NCBI GenBank assembly: GCA_030753675.1
Contig: JASMBU010000002.1
Span: 120,436-184,435, forward strand
Length of the DNA: 64,000 nt
Source: Methylococcales bacterium
GTDB lineage: Bacteria > Pseudomonadota > Gammaproteobacteria > Methylococcales > Methylomonadaceae
Reading direction: 5' to 3'
Position 1 is the stretch's first letter; the number at the start of each line of letters is the position of its first letter. This document shows, piece after piece, positions 31,449 to 41,334 of the stretch. The notes under the pieces are model-generated. The model was not told the origin of the DNA. It did not search any database and saw only the letters and a program-made list of their open reading frames with translations. Position numbers and translations under genes: made by a program.

Positions 31449-31619
31449 ATCCTCTTTTTTTGAGGCATTAATTTTTTAATTGACTGCGAATAGTCTAATT
31501 TCAAGATACACCTTGTGTTACAAAAGCTAAGGCGCGGGAAATTATTTTTTTGTGTCAGGGTGCTAGCGTAACGGCAATCGAAATGATGCGGCCAGATGGA
31601 AAATAAAGCTAATTTAGAT

Positions 31620-31638
31620 TATAATGAGAATCATTATT
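31620..31638. promoter_or_regulatory. Fur box upstream of feoABC
   Basis: The 19 bases TATAATGAGAATCATTATT match the Fur consensus GATAATGATAATCATTATC at 16 of 19 positions and are nearly palindromic. The site ends 26 bases before the feoA start, where Fur-Fe2+ would block transcription when iron is plentiful. Further Fur-like half-sites (TTAGAATC) follow directly. Confidence 0.88.
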
Positions 31639-31664
31639 AATTAGAATCTTAATTGGGTTGCTCT

Positions 31665-31910
31665 ATGGTATCGCTTATTTTTCAAGATCTTGTCGTTGGA
31701 GACAGTGCTCGAATTATTGGTTTTGATAATGCTGGGCGAGCTTACCGTAAACGATTGCTGGCCATGGGGTTAACACCAGGAACTGAATTTAAGGTTTCTC
31801 GGTTTGCACCTATGGGCGATCCAGTTCAAATCAAATTACGAGGTTTTTCTTTGTCACTAAGAAAAGATGAGGCTCGTGTCTTATTATTAGAATCTGTTAC
31901 CCATGACTAA
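31665..31910 (+). CDS. feoA: Ferrous iron transport protein FeoA
   Basis: Small SH3-like cytosolic accessory protein of the Feo system. I start at ATG 31665 (MVSLIFQDLVVGDSARIIGF), giving 81 residues, rather than the in-frame TTG at 31653. The core RKRLLAMGLTPGTEFKVSRFAPMGDPVQIKLRG matches FeoA. It overlaps feoB by 8 bases. The upstream Fur box predicts iron-repressed expression. Confidence 0.95.
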   Translation: MVSLIFQDLVVGDSARIIGFDNAGRAYRKRLLAMGLTPGTEFKVSRFAPMGDPVQIKLRGFSLSLRKDEARVLLLESVTHD

Positions 31911-34251
31911 TTTTTCTATTGCGGTAGTCGGCAATCCAAATTGTGGAAAAACAACCTTATTCAATGCCTTAACAGGAGCAAGGCAGCACGTGGGTAATTG
32001 GCCAGGTGTGACAGTTGAACGTAAAGAAGGTGAATACTATCATAATGCTATTAAAATTGAGTTAGTTGACTTACCAGGCACTTATTCATTAGAAGTGACT
32101 GATGACAGTGTTTCTCTGGATGAAAAAATAGCACGCGATTATGCGGTATCGAATGAGTCAGATTTAATTATCAATATTATTGATGCTTCTAATATCGAAC
32201 GAAATCTGTACCTGACAACACAATTGTTGGAAATGAAAGTGCCCATGATGGTGGTGCTTAATATGATGGATACTGCTATGAATAGCGGTATTGATATAAA
32301 TATATCCGCCTTGTCTGAACGGTTAGGTTGCACAGTCATTCCTGTCGTTGCCTCAACGAGACAGGGTATTGAGGCATTGAAAGAGGCGATCAATACGGCC
32401 TTATTCTCACCCAGTATCCCAGATGTTATTATTGACTATGATCTAAATTTAGAGCACGCGATTGCTGAATTGTTTGAACATGTTTCTGGTACTGCTAAAG
32501 AAAAATGCAATGATAATACCCGTTGGTTAGCCCTGCGACTCTTAGAGGGAGATACGTTAGCGAAACAATTAGTCAGTGATGAAATACTAACCGTAGCGGG
32601 ACAATTAGCGGAGCGTGTTGAATTGGCGGCTGCTGAGGAAATTGATATTTTAACTGCGGATGCACGGTATAGTTTTGCGAATAAAATAAATTATCAATGT
32701 ATTCATAAGCTAACTGAGGTGTCGCGTCAGTTTTCAGATTCGGTGGACCAAATTGTATTAAACCGCTTTATGGGTATCCCTATATTTTTATTGGTGATGT
32801 ATTTAATGTTCATGTTCACTATCAATATAGGGAGTGCGTTTATTGATTTTTTTGACCAATTCACTGGTGTTTTTTTCGTTGACGGATTAAGATTTTTATT
32901 GGAAGGGTGGCATTTCTCTGATTGGTTGATTTTTTTAATTACCGAAGGGTTAGGCGGTGGTGTTCAGGTTGTCGCAACTTTCATACCGATTGTTGGTTTT
33001 CTATTTTTGTTCTTATCAGTACTTGAAGATTCTGGTTACATGGCCCGTGCCGCCTTTGTAATGGATCGATTTATGCGATTAATCGGTTTGCCGGGGAAAT
33101 CATTTGTGCCGATGATTGTCGGTTTTGGCTGTAATGTCCCTGCAATTATGGCGACACGGACCTTAGAAAGTTCGCGAGATCGAATCTTAACTAACTTGAT
33201 GAATCCCTTTATGTCATGTGGTGCGCGGTTACCGGTTTACGCCTTATTTGCTGCGGCCTTTTTTCCTGAGGGCGGCCAAAATTTAGTTTTTGGATTATAT
33301 TTAATTGGCATTTGTGTCGCCGTTTTAACAGGCTTAATCATGAAATGGGCATTATTTGGTGGCAACTCCATGCCATTTATTATGGAACTACCGCCTTATC
33401 ATATGCCTACGTTACGGGGTATTTTAATTAGGGCTTGGGAGCGCTTAAAAACATTTATCTTTAATGCTGGAAAAGTGATCGTTCCGATGGTTTTAGTGTT
33501 GAATTTTATGAGTTCAATGGGTATGGATGGCAGCTTTAGTCGTGTAAATAGTGAGCAATCAATTTTGAGTGAAGTGGGCCGTGAGTTAACCCCTATATTT
33601 GAACCCATGGGTATTTCCTCTGATAACTGGCCAGCTACGGTAGGTATTTTTACCGGGTTATTGGCTAAGGAAGCGGTTGTGGGTACTTTAGATGCGCTAT
33701 ACAGCGAACGGGCAGTAAAGCTTGAGGGTCGTAGTGAAAAACCAGAAGCTTTTAGTTTATGGGGCGGTATTAGTGACGCTTTTTTGACGATACCTGAAAA
33801 TCTCATCGACGTGGTTGACAATGTCTTTGATCCTTTAGGGTTAGATATTGGTGATACCCAAGATGTTTTAGTCGCAGCAGAAGAGCAAGAGGTCAACAGT
33901 GGGACGTATAAAGCGATGCAGTTAAGTTTTAATGGCAAGGCAGGAGCATTTGCGTATTTGTTGTTCATTTTGCTTTATGCCCCATGCGTAGCTGCAACAG
34001 CAGCCATTTATAAGGAAACAAATATGGCTTGGGCTATATTTGTGTTGTCTTGGACGACGGGTATTGCTTATATGGCAGCGGTTATTTCTTATCAAGCACT
34101 GACATCTCAGGATAATCCTCTAGGCGCTATGATGTGGATTCTTAGTTTATTAGGCTGTTTTTTGGGAATTGTATTATTGTTAAAAGTTTGGGGGAATAAG
34201 CAAAAACGAGCAATATCGACAGATTTTCCAGATTCAACGGGTGAGGCATGA
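31903..34251 (+). CDS. feoB: Ferrous iron transporter FeoB
   Basis: Inner-membrane Fe2+ transporter with an N-terminal GTPase-like domain. The 782-residue protein has G1 GNPNCGKTT at 10-18, G3 DLPGTYS at 56-62 and G4 NMMD. The regulatory helical domain follows, then about ten membrane segments including the conserved VGFGCNVPAIMATRTLESSRDR and NPFMSCGARLPVYALF motifs with the pore cysteines. It is overlapped by feoA at the start and by feoC (ATGA) at the end. Confidence 0.98.
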   Translation: MTNFSIAVVGNPNCGKTTLFNALTGARQHVGNWPGVTVERKEGEYYHNAIKIELVDLPGTYSLEVTDDSVSLDEKIARDYAVSNESDLIINIIDASNIERNLYLTTQLLEMKVPMMVVLNMMDTAMNSGIDINISALSERLGCTVIPVVASTRQGIEALKEAINTALFSPSIPDVIIDYDLNLEHAIAELFEHVSGTAKEKCNDNTRWLALRLLEGDTLAKQLVSDEILTVAGQLAERVELAAAEEIDILTADARYSFANKINYQCIHKLTEVSRQFSDSVDQIVLNRFMGIPIFLLVMYLMFMFTINIGSAFIDFFDQFTGVFFVDGLRFLLEGWHFSDWLIFLITEGLGGGVQVVATFIPIVGFLFLFLSVLEDSGYMARAAFVMDRFMRLIGLPGKSFVPMIVGFGCNVPAIMATRTLESSRDRILTNLMNPFMSCGARLPVYALFAAAFFPEGGQNLVFGLYLIGICVAVLTGLIMKWALFGGNSMPFIMELPPYHMPTLRGILIRAWERLKTFIFNAGKVIVPMVLVLNFMSSMGMDGSFSRVNSEQSILSEVGRELTPIFEPMGISSDNWPATVGIFTGLLAKEAVVGTLDALYSERAVKLEGRSEKPEAFSLWGGISDAFLTIPENLIDVVDNVFDPLGLDIGDTQDVLVAAEEQEVNSGTYKAMQLSFNGKAGAFAYLLFILLYAPCVAATAAIYKETNMAWAIFVLSWTTGIAYMAAVISYQALTSQDNPLGAMMWILSLLGCFLGIVLLLKVWGNKQKRAISTDFPDSTGEA

Positions 34252-34475
34252 TTCTTTCTGATTTACAGCGTTATATTGAGGCGCATAAACGCGTTGCATT
34301 GATTGATTTAGTCAATCATTTTGATATGGATGCTGATGTGATTCGGGGAATGCTCGGAAAATGGATCGCTAAGGGTAAAGTCAAAAAAATAGCTATGGAT
34401 GAGGGCTGTGGAACTCAGTGTTGTCAGTGTGATCCGCGGTTAGTTGAATTCTATGAGTGGGTGGAGCCAAGATAA
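34248..34475 (+). CDS. feoC: FeoC-like regulator / FeoB accessory protein
   Basis: A 75-residue winged-helix protein (ILSDLQRYIEAHKRVALIDLV) with a C-terminal cysteine cluster C54, C58, C59, C61 (GCGTQCCQC). This resembles the Fe-S-binding motif of gammaproteobacterial FeoC, which binds FeoB and protects it from proteolysis. Its ATG overlaps the feoB stop. The position as third gene of feoABC supports the call. Confidence 0.9.
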   Translation: MILSDLQRYIEAHKRVALIDLVNHFDMDADVIRGMLGKWIAKGKVKKIAMDEGCGTQCCQCDPRLVEFYEWVEPR

Positions 34476-34648
34476 CTCAGCGTATACCGTGTTAATGTGT
34501 TTACTTCAGTTTGATAGTAATGATTTCTAAATAAGCGTAATAATACATTTTGTTACACCGGAAAGTACAAATCCATTGCCCGTCTGTTCAAAGCCGTCTA
34601 AGTGTTAAATAGATTCAATCTCTAGCGCCACAAAACGACCTGATCAAG

Positions 34649-34654
34649 TATAAT
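34649..34654 (+). promoter_or_regulatory. Candidate -10 box for prfC
   Basis: A perfect TATAAT 26 bases before the prfC ATG. I see no good -35 hexamer at 16-18 bp upstream, so only the -10 element is called. The rest of the 204-base feoC-prfC gap shows nothing else. Confidence 0.35.
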
Positions 34655-34679
34655 ACTGCACTTTTCTCACTGAATAATT

Positions 34680-36260
34680 ATGGCGGATTTTTTAACTGAA
34701 CTACAGCGTCGGCGTACCTTTGCGATTATTTCGCATCCTGATGCTGGAAAAACAACACTTACAGAAAAGTTATTATTATTTGGCGGTGCCATTCAATTAG
34801 CTGGATCAGTCAAGGGCCGAAAAGCGGCGCGTCATGCAACCTCTGACTGGATGGAAATGGAAAAGCAGCGGGGAATTTCAGTCACTACGTCGGTCATGCA
34901 ATTTGATCATAATGACAAAATTCTGAACCTATTAGATACGCCTGGGCATGCTGATTTCTCTGAAGATACTTATCGCACATTAACCGCTGTTGATTCTGCT
35001 CTGATGGTTATTGATATTGCCAAAGGGGTTGAAGAAAGAACCGTTAAATTAATGGAGATATGTCGGTTACGAGATACCCCTATTTTAACGTTTATTAATA
35101 AATTAGATCGAGAAGGGCGAGATCCTATCGATCTTTTGGATGAAGTTGAAGATATATTAAAAATAGATTGTGCGCCAATGACATGGCCAATTGGAATGGG
35201 AAAGCGTTTCAAGGGTGTTTATCACATTTATCGTGATGCAGTACATTTGTTCTCCCCTAATCATGGCGGAAAAGTTGCTGAAGGAACTGTGATTGAGGGG
35301 CTTGATAATCCAGAGCTTGATGCGCTTGTTGGTGATCAGGCAGATGAGTTGCGTGAAGAAATTGAGCTAATAAAGGGTGCAAGTCATACATTTAATAAAG
35401 AGGGATATTTACAGGGCAAACAGACACCGGTTTTTTTTGGTTCTGCAATTAATAATTTTGGAATTAAAGAGTTATTAGATGCTTTCGCTCAATATGCACC
35501 CATGCCACAGAGTCGCAAGGCTATTCAGCGGACCGTTGAGTCTTCTGAAAAGGATTTTACGGGTTTTGTTTTTAAAGTGCAGGCCAATATGGATCCCGCT
35601 CATCGTGATAGAGTCGCATTTATGCGGGTTTGTTCTGGGCAGTTTAGTAAAGGGATGAAAATGAATCATGTGCGCGTAGGTAAAAATATTCAGATTGGTA
35701 ATGCAATTACTTTCCAGGCAGATAGCCGTAAAAATGTAGAAGAAGCATTCCCCGGAGATATTATTGGTTTACATAATCACGGTACTATTCAGGTCGGTGA
35801 TACTTTTTCTCAAGGTGAAACATTAAAATATAGTGGTATTCCTTTTTTTGCACCTGAATTATATCGAAAGGTTGTTTTAAAAGATCCGCTTAGAATGAAG
35901 GCACTACAAAAAGGTTTGGCGCAGTTAACTGAGGAAGGAGCGACACAGTTATTTAAACCACTCAGGAATAATGACCAAATTTTAGGTGCTGTGGGGGTGC
36001 TTCAATTTGATGTGACGGCATTTAGGTTAAAAGGCGAATATAATGTCGAGTGTGTTTATGATATGGTGAGCATTTTTGGTGCTCGCTGGATTACTTCGGA
36101 GGATCCAGAGCAATTGGAGTTATTTAAGAAAAAAGCTTTTGATCATTTAGCCGAAGATGGTGGTGGTTATTTGGTGTACTTAGCGAGTAGCCGTGTGAAC
36201 TTGCAATTGGCGGAAGAGCGCTGGCCCAAAATTAATTTTAATGCAACACGTGAATTATAA
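34680..36260 (+). CDS. prfC: Peptide chain release factor 3
   Basis: Translational GTPase that recycles RF1/RF2 after peptide release. The 526-residue protein has G1 [15 protein letters not shown], an RF3-type switch region ([28 protein letters not shown] split over about residues 41-70), G3 [15 protein letters not shown] and G4 NKLDR. The C-terminal domain III segment [13 protein letters not shown] is also typical of RF3. Length matches E. coli RF3 (529). Confidence 0.98.
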   Translation: MADFLTELQRRRTFAIISHPDAGKTTLTEKLLLFGGAIQLAGSVKGRKAARHATSDWMEMEKQRGISVTTSVMQFDHNDKILNLLDTPGHADFSEDTYRTLTAVDSALMVIDIAKGVEERTVKLMEICRLRDTPILTFINKLDREGRDPIDLLDEVEDILKIDCAPMTWPIGMGKRFKGVYHIYRDAVHLFSPNHGGKVAEGTVIEGLDNPELDALVGDQADELREEIELIKGASHTFNKEGYLQGKQTPVFFGSAINNFGIKELLDAFAQYAPMPQSRKAIQRTVESSEKDFTGFVFKVQANMDPAHRDRVAFMRVCSGQFSKGMKMNHVRVGKNIQIGNAITFQADSRKNVEEAFPGDIIGLHNHGTIQVGDTFSQGETLKYSGIPFFAPELYRKVVLKDPLRMKALQKGLAQLTEEGATQLFKPLRNNDQILGAVGVLQFDVTAFRLKGEYNVECVYDMVSIFGARWITSEDPEQLELFKKKAFDHLAEDGGGYLVYLASSRVNLQLAEERWPKINFNATREL

Positions 36261-36276
36261 GGCTGGAATTGTTGGG

Positions 36277-36726
36277 TTAATTAATGATCCCTGCCTGTTG
36301 TAAGCGTTTACGTAAAGACGTGACGCGGTTACGGTTGACCCCTAAGTCACTATAACCGACTCTAGAGGCAGAACGAACATCAATGGTTTGTTCTTTTTCA
36401 TTAAGTAATAGCGTCAAGTCATCAACAAAGCGAAGAACGAGACTGGTTATTTCGGCTTTGATAAAATTATTTGTAACCACCGTAAGTTTTGTTCTAGGTT
36501 GTTGTTTGAGTGCTTCTATAATATAAGGCCAAGCTTTTGATGAGCTTGCTTTAAGGGTAAAGGGTTCTATGAAATGTTCGGTGTCTGATGGCGCAGCCCC
36601 ACTTGAGACACAGTTTGGGGTGTTGGGGCACGGATCTAATTGTAAGGTGTTTTGTGTGCGAGCTTGAGAAGGCATTGACATAGTCATTAATAAAAAAGTT
36701 ATTAAGGTGTAAGAATGAAAGCTCAT
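36277..36726 (-). CDS. DUF1499 exported protein
   Basis: 149 residues with a signal peptide (hydrophobic YTLITFLLMTMSMPSQA). The DUF1499 domain includes CPNTPNCVSSGA near residue 33, the RFVDDLTLLL strand pair, and the hallmark IDVRSASRVGYSDLGVNRNRV. The function of the family is not established. It is convergent with prfC, 16 bases apart, and divergent from dusA across a 230-base gap in which I see no other gene. Confidence 0.88.
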   Translation of the reverse strand: MSFHSYTLITFLLMTMSMPSQARTQNTLQLDPCPNTPNCVSSGAAPSDTEHFIEPFTLKASSSKAWPYIIEALKQQPRTKLTVVTNNFIKAEITSLVLRFVDDLTLLLNEKEQTIDVRSASRVGYSDLGVNRNRVTSLRKRLQQAGIIN

Positions 36727-36956
36727 TTTTCAGAATTAGCTGAGAATAGAGGGGCATTGTTTTATGTAGTAAAGCCGGATAAGATTCAATATAAACCTTT
36801 TCTTGATAATTAAAAATACTACGCTTGATAATTTTTACGCTTGAATAGAAGTGAGCGGTGCCGTTCACATGACGCACGGTAATGGTGTTCTATTGTATTT
36901 ATTGTTTAATCCCGCATTTAAAAAGGCACCAATACGAATGATTTGTTCAAATAGAT

Positions 36957-37925
36957 ATGGGTAATAAAATAAACCGGACAGTTTGTGTAGCGCCGATGAT
37001 GGATTGGACAGATAAGCATTGTCGTTTCTTTCACCGTTTAATTTCTAGGCATACGGTGTTATACAGTGAAATGATAACTAGCAATGCGTTATTACATGGA
37101 AAGAGAGACATGTTGTTAGCCTTTGAGCCGTGCGAGTCTCCAATTGCTTTGCAATTAGGGGGTTCTGATCCAAAGGCTTTAGCAGAGTGTAGCATGATTG
37201 CCGAAGATTTTGGTTATGATGAAATTAATCTTAATGTCGGTTGTCCGAGTGACCGTGTGCAAAATGGTCGTTTTGGTGCCTGTTTAATGGCAGAGCCAGA
37301 AACAGTAGCAGAATGTATTTTTGAAATGCAAAATAAAGTTAATATTCCGGTGACTGTTAAAAACAGGATTGGGATTGATGGTCAAGAAACATACAATGAT
37401 TTATCTACCTTTATAGAAACGGTTGCACAAGGCGGCTGTGAGGTTTTTATTATCCATGCTCGGATAGCGGTATTAACTAGGTTGTCGCCTAAACAAAACA
37501 GAGTCATTCCCCCTCTGAATTATGCTTATGTTAATCAGATAAAGGCTGCATTTTCGGCTTTGGAGATTATTGGTAATGGTGGCGTTCAAACCTTGAATCA
37601 AATGGCGACACATCTACAAAATCTTGATGGCGTTATGATTGGTCGGGAGGCTTATCACAATCCTTATTTGCTTTCAGCGGTTGACGCTCGTTTTTATCAT
37701 GACCCAGTGCCTTGTTTAACACGTCGTGAAGTTGTTGAGGCCATGATTCCTTATATCCAGAAGCATTTAGCAACAGGGGGACGTTTAAATCAAATAACAC
37801 GTCATTTGTTAGGCTTGTTTCATGGTGTTTCTGGTGCAAGAAGATGGCGACGTTATTTAAGTGAAAATGCACATAAAGACGGCGCTAATGAATCTGTGGT
37901 GTTAATAGCTTTAGATTATGTCTAA
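36957..37925 (+). CDS. dusA: tRNA-dihydrouridine synthase A
   Basis: FMN enzyme that reduces U20/U20a in tRNA D-loops. The 322-residue protein matches DusA rather than DusB or DusC: APMMDWTDKHCRFFHRL, LQLGGSDPKALAEC, NLNVGCPSDRVQNGRFGACLM with the catalytic Cys, IPVTVKNRIGID, and the C-terminal GARRWRRYLSENAHKDGA. One departure: the segment that reads HARKAWL in E. coli DusA reads HARIAVL here. FMN-binding Lys and His positions are kept, so I expect it to be active. Confidence 0.96.
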   Translation: MGNKINRTVCVAPMMDWTDKHCRFFHRLISRHTVLYSEMITSNALLHGKRDMLLAFEPCESPIALQLGGSDPKALAECSMIAEDFGYDEINLNVGCPSDRVQNGRFGACLMAEPETVAECIFEMQNKVNIPVTVKNRIGIDGQETYNDLSTFIETVAQGGCEVFIIHARIAVLTRLSPKQNRVIPPLNYAYVNQIKAAFSALEIIGNGGVQTLNQMATHLQNLDGVMIGREAYHNPYLLSAVDARFYHDPVPCLTRREVVEAMIPYIQKHLATGGRLNQITRHLLGLFHGVSGARRWRRYLSENAHKDGANESVVLIALDYV

Positions 37926-37990
37926 ATTAAAAGGGCGTTATAATAACGTCTTGTTTTATCCTTATTCTTAAAACTAGTTGAGAAACAAAT

Positions 37991-38536
37991 ATGGAAGATT
38001 ATTTTTCAAAAATCATTGAATCTGTGGGTGAAGATGTTAACCGTGAAGGATTGATTGATACCCCGAAGCGTGCAGCAAAAGCATTTCAATTTTTAAATAA
38101 CGGCTATAGCAAAAGCCTTGATGAGGTACTCAATAATGCGATTTTTGAGGCCGATAGTGATGACATGGTTCTTGTAAAGAATATTGAAATGTATTCTTTA
38201 TGTGAACATCACTTATTACCTTTTATTGGGCAGTGTCATATTGGTTATTTGCCACGTAAAAAAGTGATTGGGTTGTCTAAAATCGCCCGTATTGTTGACA
38301 TGTATTCGCGACGTATGCAAATTCAAGAGCGCCTCACAAAGCAGATTGCAAGTGCCATCGGTGAGGCTGTTGATGCCCGAGGCGTTGCTGTTGTTATTGA
38401 GGCAAAGCATCTTTGTATGATGATGAGAGGCGTTGAAAAACAAAACTCTGTGATGGCAACTTCAGCGATGACCGGTATTTATCGAAATGAACTTAATACA
38501 CGAATGGAATTTTTAAATTTAATTAAAGAACGGTAG
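37991..38536 (+). CDS. folE: GTP cyclohydrolase I
   Basis: Converts GTP to dihydroneopterin triphosphate for folate and, in queuosine-making bacteria, for preQ0. The 181-residue protein carries the zinc motif [33 protein letters not shown], and the second zinc Cys in [11 protein letters not shown]. It is thus the zinc-dependent FolE1 type. It is compatible with the queF gene elsewhere in the window. A palindrome CGTTATAATAACG (37936-37948) lies upstream, function unclear. Confidence 0.97.
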   Translation: MEDYFSKIIESVGEDVNREGLIDTPKRAAKAFQFLNNGYSKSLDEVLNNAIFEADSDDMVLVKNIEMYSLCEHHLLPFIGQCHIGYLPRKKVIGLSKIARIVDMYSRRMQIQERLTKQIASAIGEAVDARGVAVVIEAKHLCMMMRGVEKQNSVMATSAMTGIYRNELNTRMEFLNLIKER

Positions 38537-38585
38537 TGCTTTTGTCGGTATTTTAATGTAACAGTTACTTGAAAGAGGGATTTAA

Positions 38586-40193
38586 ATGAAAAAAACGGTT
38601 ATGGCATCTTGGGGAGATCAATCCGCTAAAATACGTTGTGTTAAGTCAGGCGAAGTTGGCGAAGGCATTATTGATGCCTCGACTTTTGAAACTTTAGAAT
38701 TAGATGAATTATTTGATACGGTTAATTATGCGACCACTACTTTTGGTCAGGCAGTATTATATCGTTCGCTGGTTCAGCCTGAAGAATCATTCTCTGCGGT
38801 TATAGATAAACAAGGTGCTGTTACTGAGATTCAGGATAATGATGCCTTAAAAGAAAAAATAACCAATACTGTTGATCAAGTCAAAAAGCATGAAGATAGA
38901 TTGTTGCAATTATTGTATGGGCAATTTTCGGGGCCGTTTGGTTCGAATAATGAAGATAATGTGGTTGATGGTTATGGGTATATGCCGTATCGGATAGGAA
39001 CACGAACGGTATTGCAATTAGTGGAAAATATCAACCAGATGCCTGCTGTCGATAATGCTTACCTGAAGCATTTGTTTGAAACCATTAAATCTTTTTCACA
39101 GACGCGTCAATATGGGTTGATGAAAGGCCCGGTCTACGTCAGAGAACATTCAATTCAATCTAAATATGAGCGTTCTGGCTCTTTTATGCCGGCCATGATC
39201 TTTAAACCAACATTGCTTAAGCCCCTTTTTATTGCTTTGCTTTTTATAGTTATTTGGTTGTTAGATCAATTTAATCCTTTGAGTGCCAGTGATGCGGCAT
39301 TTAGCTTGAGTTTTGACCCTTCTTTTTTTGTGATGTTTTTACCGTTAGCCTTGTTATATATACCGGTGATAGGTTCCTTTGATAGAGACCATTGTATTTA
39401 TCCGTTGCGTGATGAATTTAGGGGCTCTGAAAATGTTCAAAATACGTTGGATGCTTTAGGTCAGTTAGATGAGTTACTTTCGTTTATTAAGTTAAAAGAG
39501 AATTATCCGTCGGCAATGGTCATGCCGAAAGTGGTTGATAAAAAGCACTATGAAGTCAATCTAACGCAGGCGGTAAATCCTATTTTAGGAAAGACTATTA
39601 AGAATTATGTTGGGAATGATTTCAGTTTACAGAAAGATCGGCTGGCTTTTATAACAGGACCTAACAGCGGGGGAAAAACTGCTTTTTGTAAAACGTTAAC
39701 GCAAATCCAATTGCTCTCGCAAATAGGGTGTTTTGTGCCGGCAGCAGAGGCGACTTTAACTATTACCGATAGGATTTATTATCAAGTTCCTGTGATTAGC
39801 CATTTAGATGATGGTGAAGGGCGCTTTGGTACTGAACTTAAAAGAACCAAAAATATTTTTTTATCTTCTACAGCAAAGAGTTTGGTCGTTTTAGATGAAT
39901 TATCTGAAGGGACTACTTTTGAGGAAAGAATAGAAACCGGTCGGAATATCATGGAAGGATTTTTAAAGAAAGGAAATGGCACTATTCTCATTACCCATAA
40001 TCATCAGTTAGTTGATGATTTTTTTCAGCGATCCATTGGCTTGCCTTGTCAGGTTGAATTTAAAAATGAGCAGCCTAGCTTTAGATTGATTGCAGGAATT
40101 TCACGTAATAGCCACGCAGATCGTGTCGCTAAAAAGGTCGGTTTTTCTAAGAGTGATATTGAAAATTACTTAAAAAAAGACGGTAATCTGTAA
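38586..40193 (+). CDS. Membrane-anchored MutS-family ATPase of unknown function
   Basis: 535 residues. The C-terminal half is a MutS/SMC-like ABC ATPase: Walker A GPNSGGKT at 358-365, Walker B VVLDELSEGT at 434-443 and the His switch ITHNHQ at 469-474. Residues about 40-110 (ELFDTVNYATTTFGQAVLYRSL) resemble the MutS core/lever domain. Mismatch-recognition domain I (the F-x-E motif) is absent. Two hydrophobic segments at about 212-227 and 246-263, separated by a polar loop, predict an inner-membrane hairpin in the middle of the lever. It cannot be the canonical mismatch repair MutS. Membrane MutS relatives are known from databases but their role is not established. Starts 49 bases after folE. 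Confidence 0.8.
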   Translation: MKKTVMASWGDQSAKIRCVKSGEVGEGIIDASTFETLELDELFDTVNYATTTFGQAVLYRSLVQPEESFSAVIDKQGAVTEIQDNDALKEKITNTVDQVKKHEDRLLQLLYGQFSGPFGSNNEDNVVDGYGYMPYRIGTRTVLQLVENINQMPAVDNAYLKHLFETIKSFSQTRQYGLMKGPVYVREHSIQSKYERSGSFMPAMIFKPTLLKPLFIALLFIVIWLLDQFNPLSASDAAFSLSFDPSFFVMFLPLALLYIPVIGSFDRDHCIYPLRDEFRGSENVQNTLDALGQLDELLSFIKLKENYPSAMVMPKVVDKKHYEVNLTQAVNPILGKTIKNYVGNDFSLQKDRLAFITGPNSGGKTAFCKTLTQIQLLSQIGCFVPAAEATLTITDRIYYQVPVISHLDDGEGRFGTELKRTKNIFLSSTAKSLVVLDELSEGTTFEERIETGRNIMEGFLKKGNGTILITHNHQLVDDFFQRSIGLPCQVEFKNEQPSFRLIAGISRNSHADRVAKKVGFSKSDIENYLKKDGNL

Positions 40194-40296
40194 TATAGAA
40201 AGAGTTTTTTTCAAGTGACTTTACTTTTTTTTATGGCTATTAGAATTGTAATATGCCCAAGTGCTACTAACTTTACATTAATTTAGTGAGCTTAAA

Positions 40297-40320
40297 AATA
40301 CGCCTGTTATGGCGTTATTT
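40297..40320 (+). terminator. Weak hairpin after the MutS-like gene
   Basis: AAATACGCC and GGCGTTATTT around loop TGTTAT form a stem of nine pairs with one bulge. It ends in a short T-rich stretch. It lies about 105 bases after the stop, just before the broken response regulator gene. Confidence 0.3.
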
Positions 40321-40344
40321 GTAGAAAAATTAATGGGGTTGAGC

Positions 40345-41334
40345 ATGAATTGGGGACAGAAATAAACTGACAATGGAATTGTGCTTGTCGTTGATGATGC
40401 CATTGAGAACATTATGGTTATTGAAGCCATATTAGAGCAAGAGTATTGCATTATTTCTGCAGAAAATGGTCAACAAGCAATCGATTTTGTCTGGGAAAAC
40501 GCCCACCCGATTAATTTTACTTGATGTGGAAATGCCTGATTTAGATGGTTTTTAGGTCTGTCGGTTTTTAAAAGCTGATCCTAGAACGGTCAAAATTCCG
40601 GTTATTTTTGTGACCAGTTATACCGATAAAGACGCCGAAGCATCTGGATTTAGAGAGGTGGGGGTGTGGATTTTATACCCAAGCATATTGATATTAATGT
40701 TCTTAAGGCTAGAGTGAAGACGCATATCAATTTATCGAAATCAGAAGTGTTGTATGCATTAGCCCGTGCGGGGGAGTATAAAGATAACGAAACGGGAGCG
40801 CGTGTGCACCGAATGAGTCGTTATGCCAAAATTATAGCGGGTAAGTTAATTCAAAATAAAGAATGGTTGGAATCACTTTTAGTCGCGGCCCCGATGCATG
40901 ATATTGGAAAAATTGGCATTCCCGATGCCGTCATGCTCAAAGAAGGACCGTTAGATGCTAATGAATGGAAAATCATGAAAACTCACCCCCAAGTGGGTGA
41001 TGAAATTATTGGCAATAATAATTACTCTGAGGTGATGCTGTTAGCAAAAGAGATCGCTTCTGGGCATCATGAAAAGTGGGATGGAAGTGGCTACCCGTTA
41101 GGTCTGATTGGCGAAGATATCCCGTTTTCTGCACGGGTAGTTGCTTTGGCCGATGTTTTTGATGCTTTGACATCGAGGCGGCCTTATAAAGAGGCCTGGT
41201 CCGTAGATAAGGCTGTTAGTTGTATCGATGAATCTTTTGGTCAGCATTTTGATCCTAGTTTGGCGGAGCCGTTTCATCAGGCTTTACCTGAAATGCTGGA
41301 TGTAAAAGAAGCCTTCAAGGACGCTGTAGATTAA
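40345..41334 (+). pseudogene. Broken response regulator with intact HD-GYP domain (RpfG-like)
   Basis: Conceptual translation gives a receiver domain followed by an HD-GYP c-di-GMP phosphodiesterase. From ATG 40345 the frame hits TAA at 40363, then reads IVLVVDDAIENIMVIEAILEQ. It shifts frame near 40500-40508 to LILLDVEMPDLDGF, meets TAG at 40553 where Glu is usual, continues VCRFLKADPRTVKIPVIFVTS, and shifts back near 40655-40668. From GTG 40666 a 222-residue ORF is intact with HD (MHDIGKIGIPD) and GYP (HHEKWDGSGYP) motifs, preceded by AGAGG. The HD-GYP domain might still be made alone. The phosphoacceptor Asp (LLDVEMP) is preserved but out of frame. Confidence 0.85.

Noticed and set aside
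36551..36877. 108-codon minus-strand ORF overlapping the DUF1499 gene
   Set aside because: The DUF1499 frame is clearly coding; this is a shadow in another frame with no family features.
38586..40193. Canonical mismatch-repair MutS
   Set aside because: Mismatch-binding domain is missing, the length is 535 rather than about 850, and there are two membrane segments.
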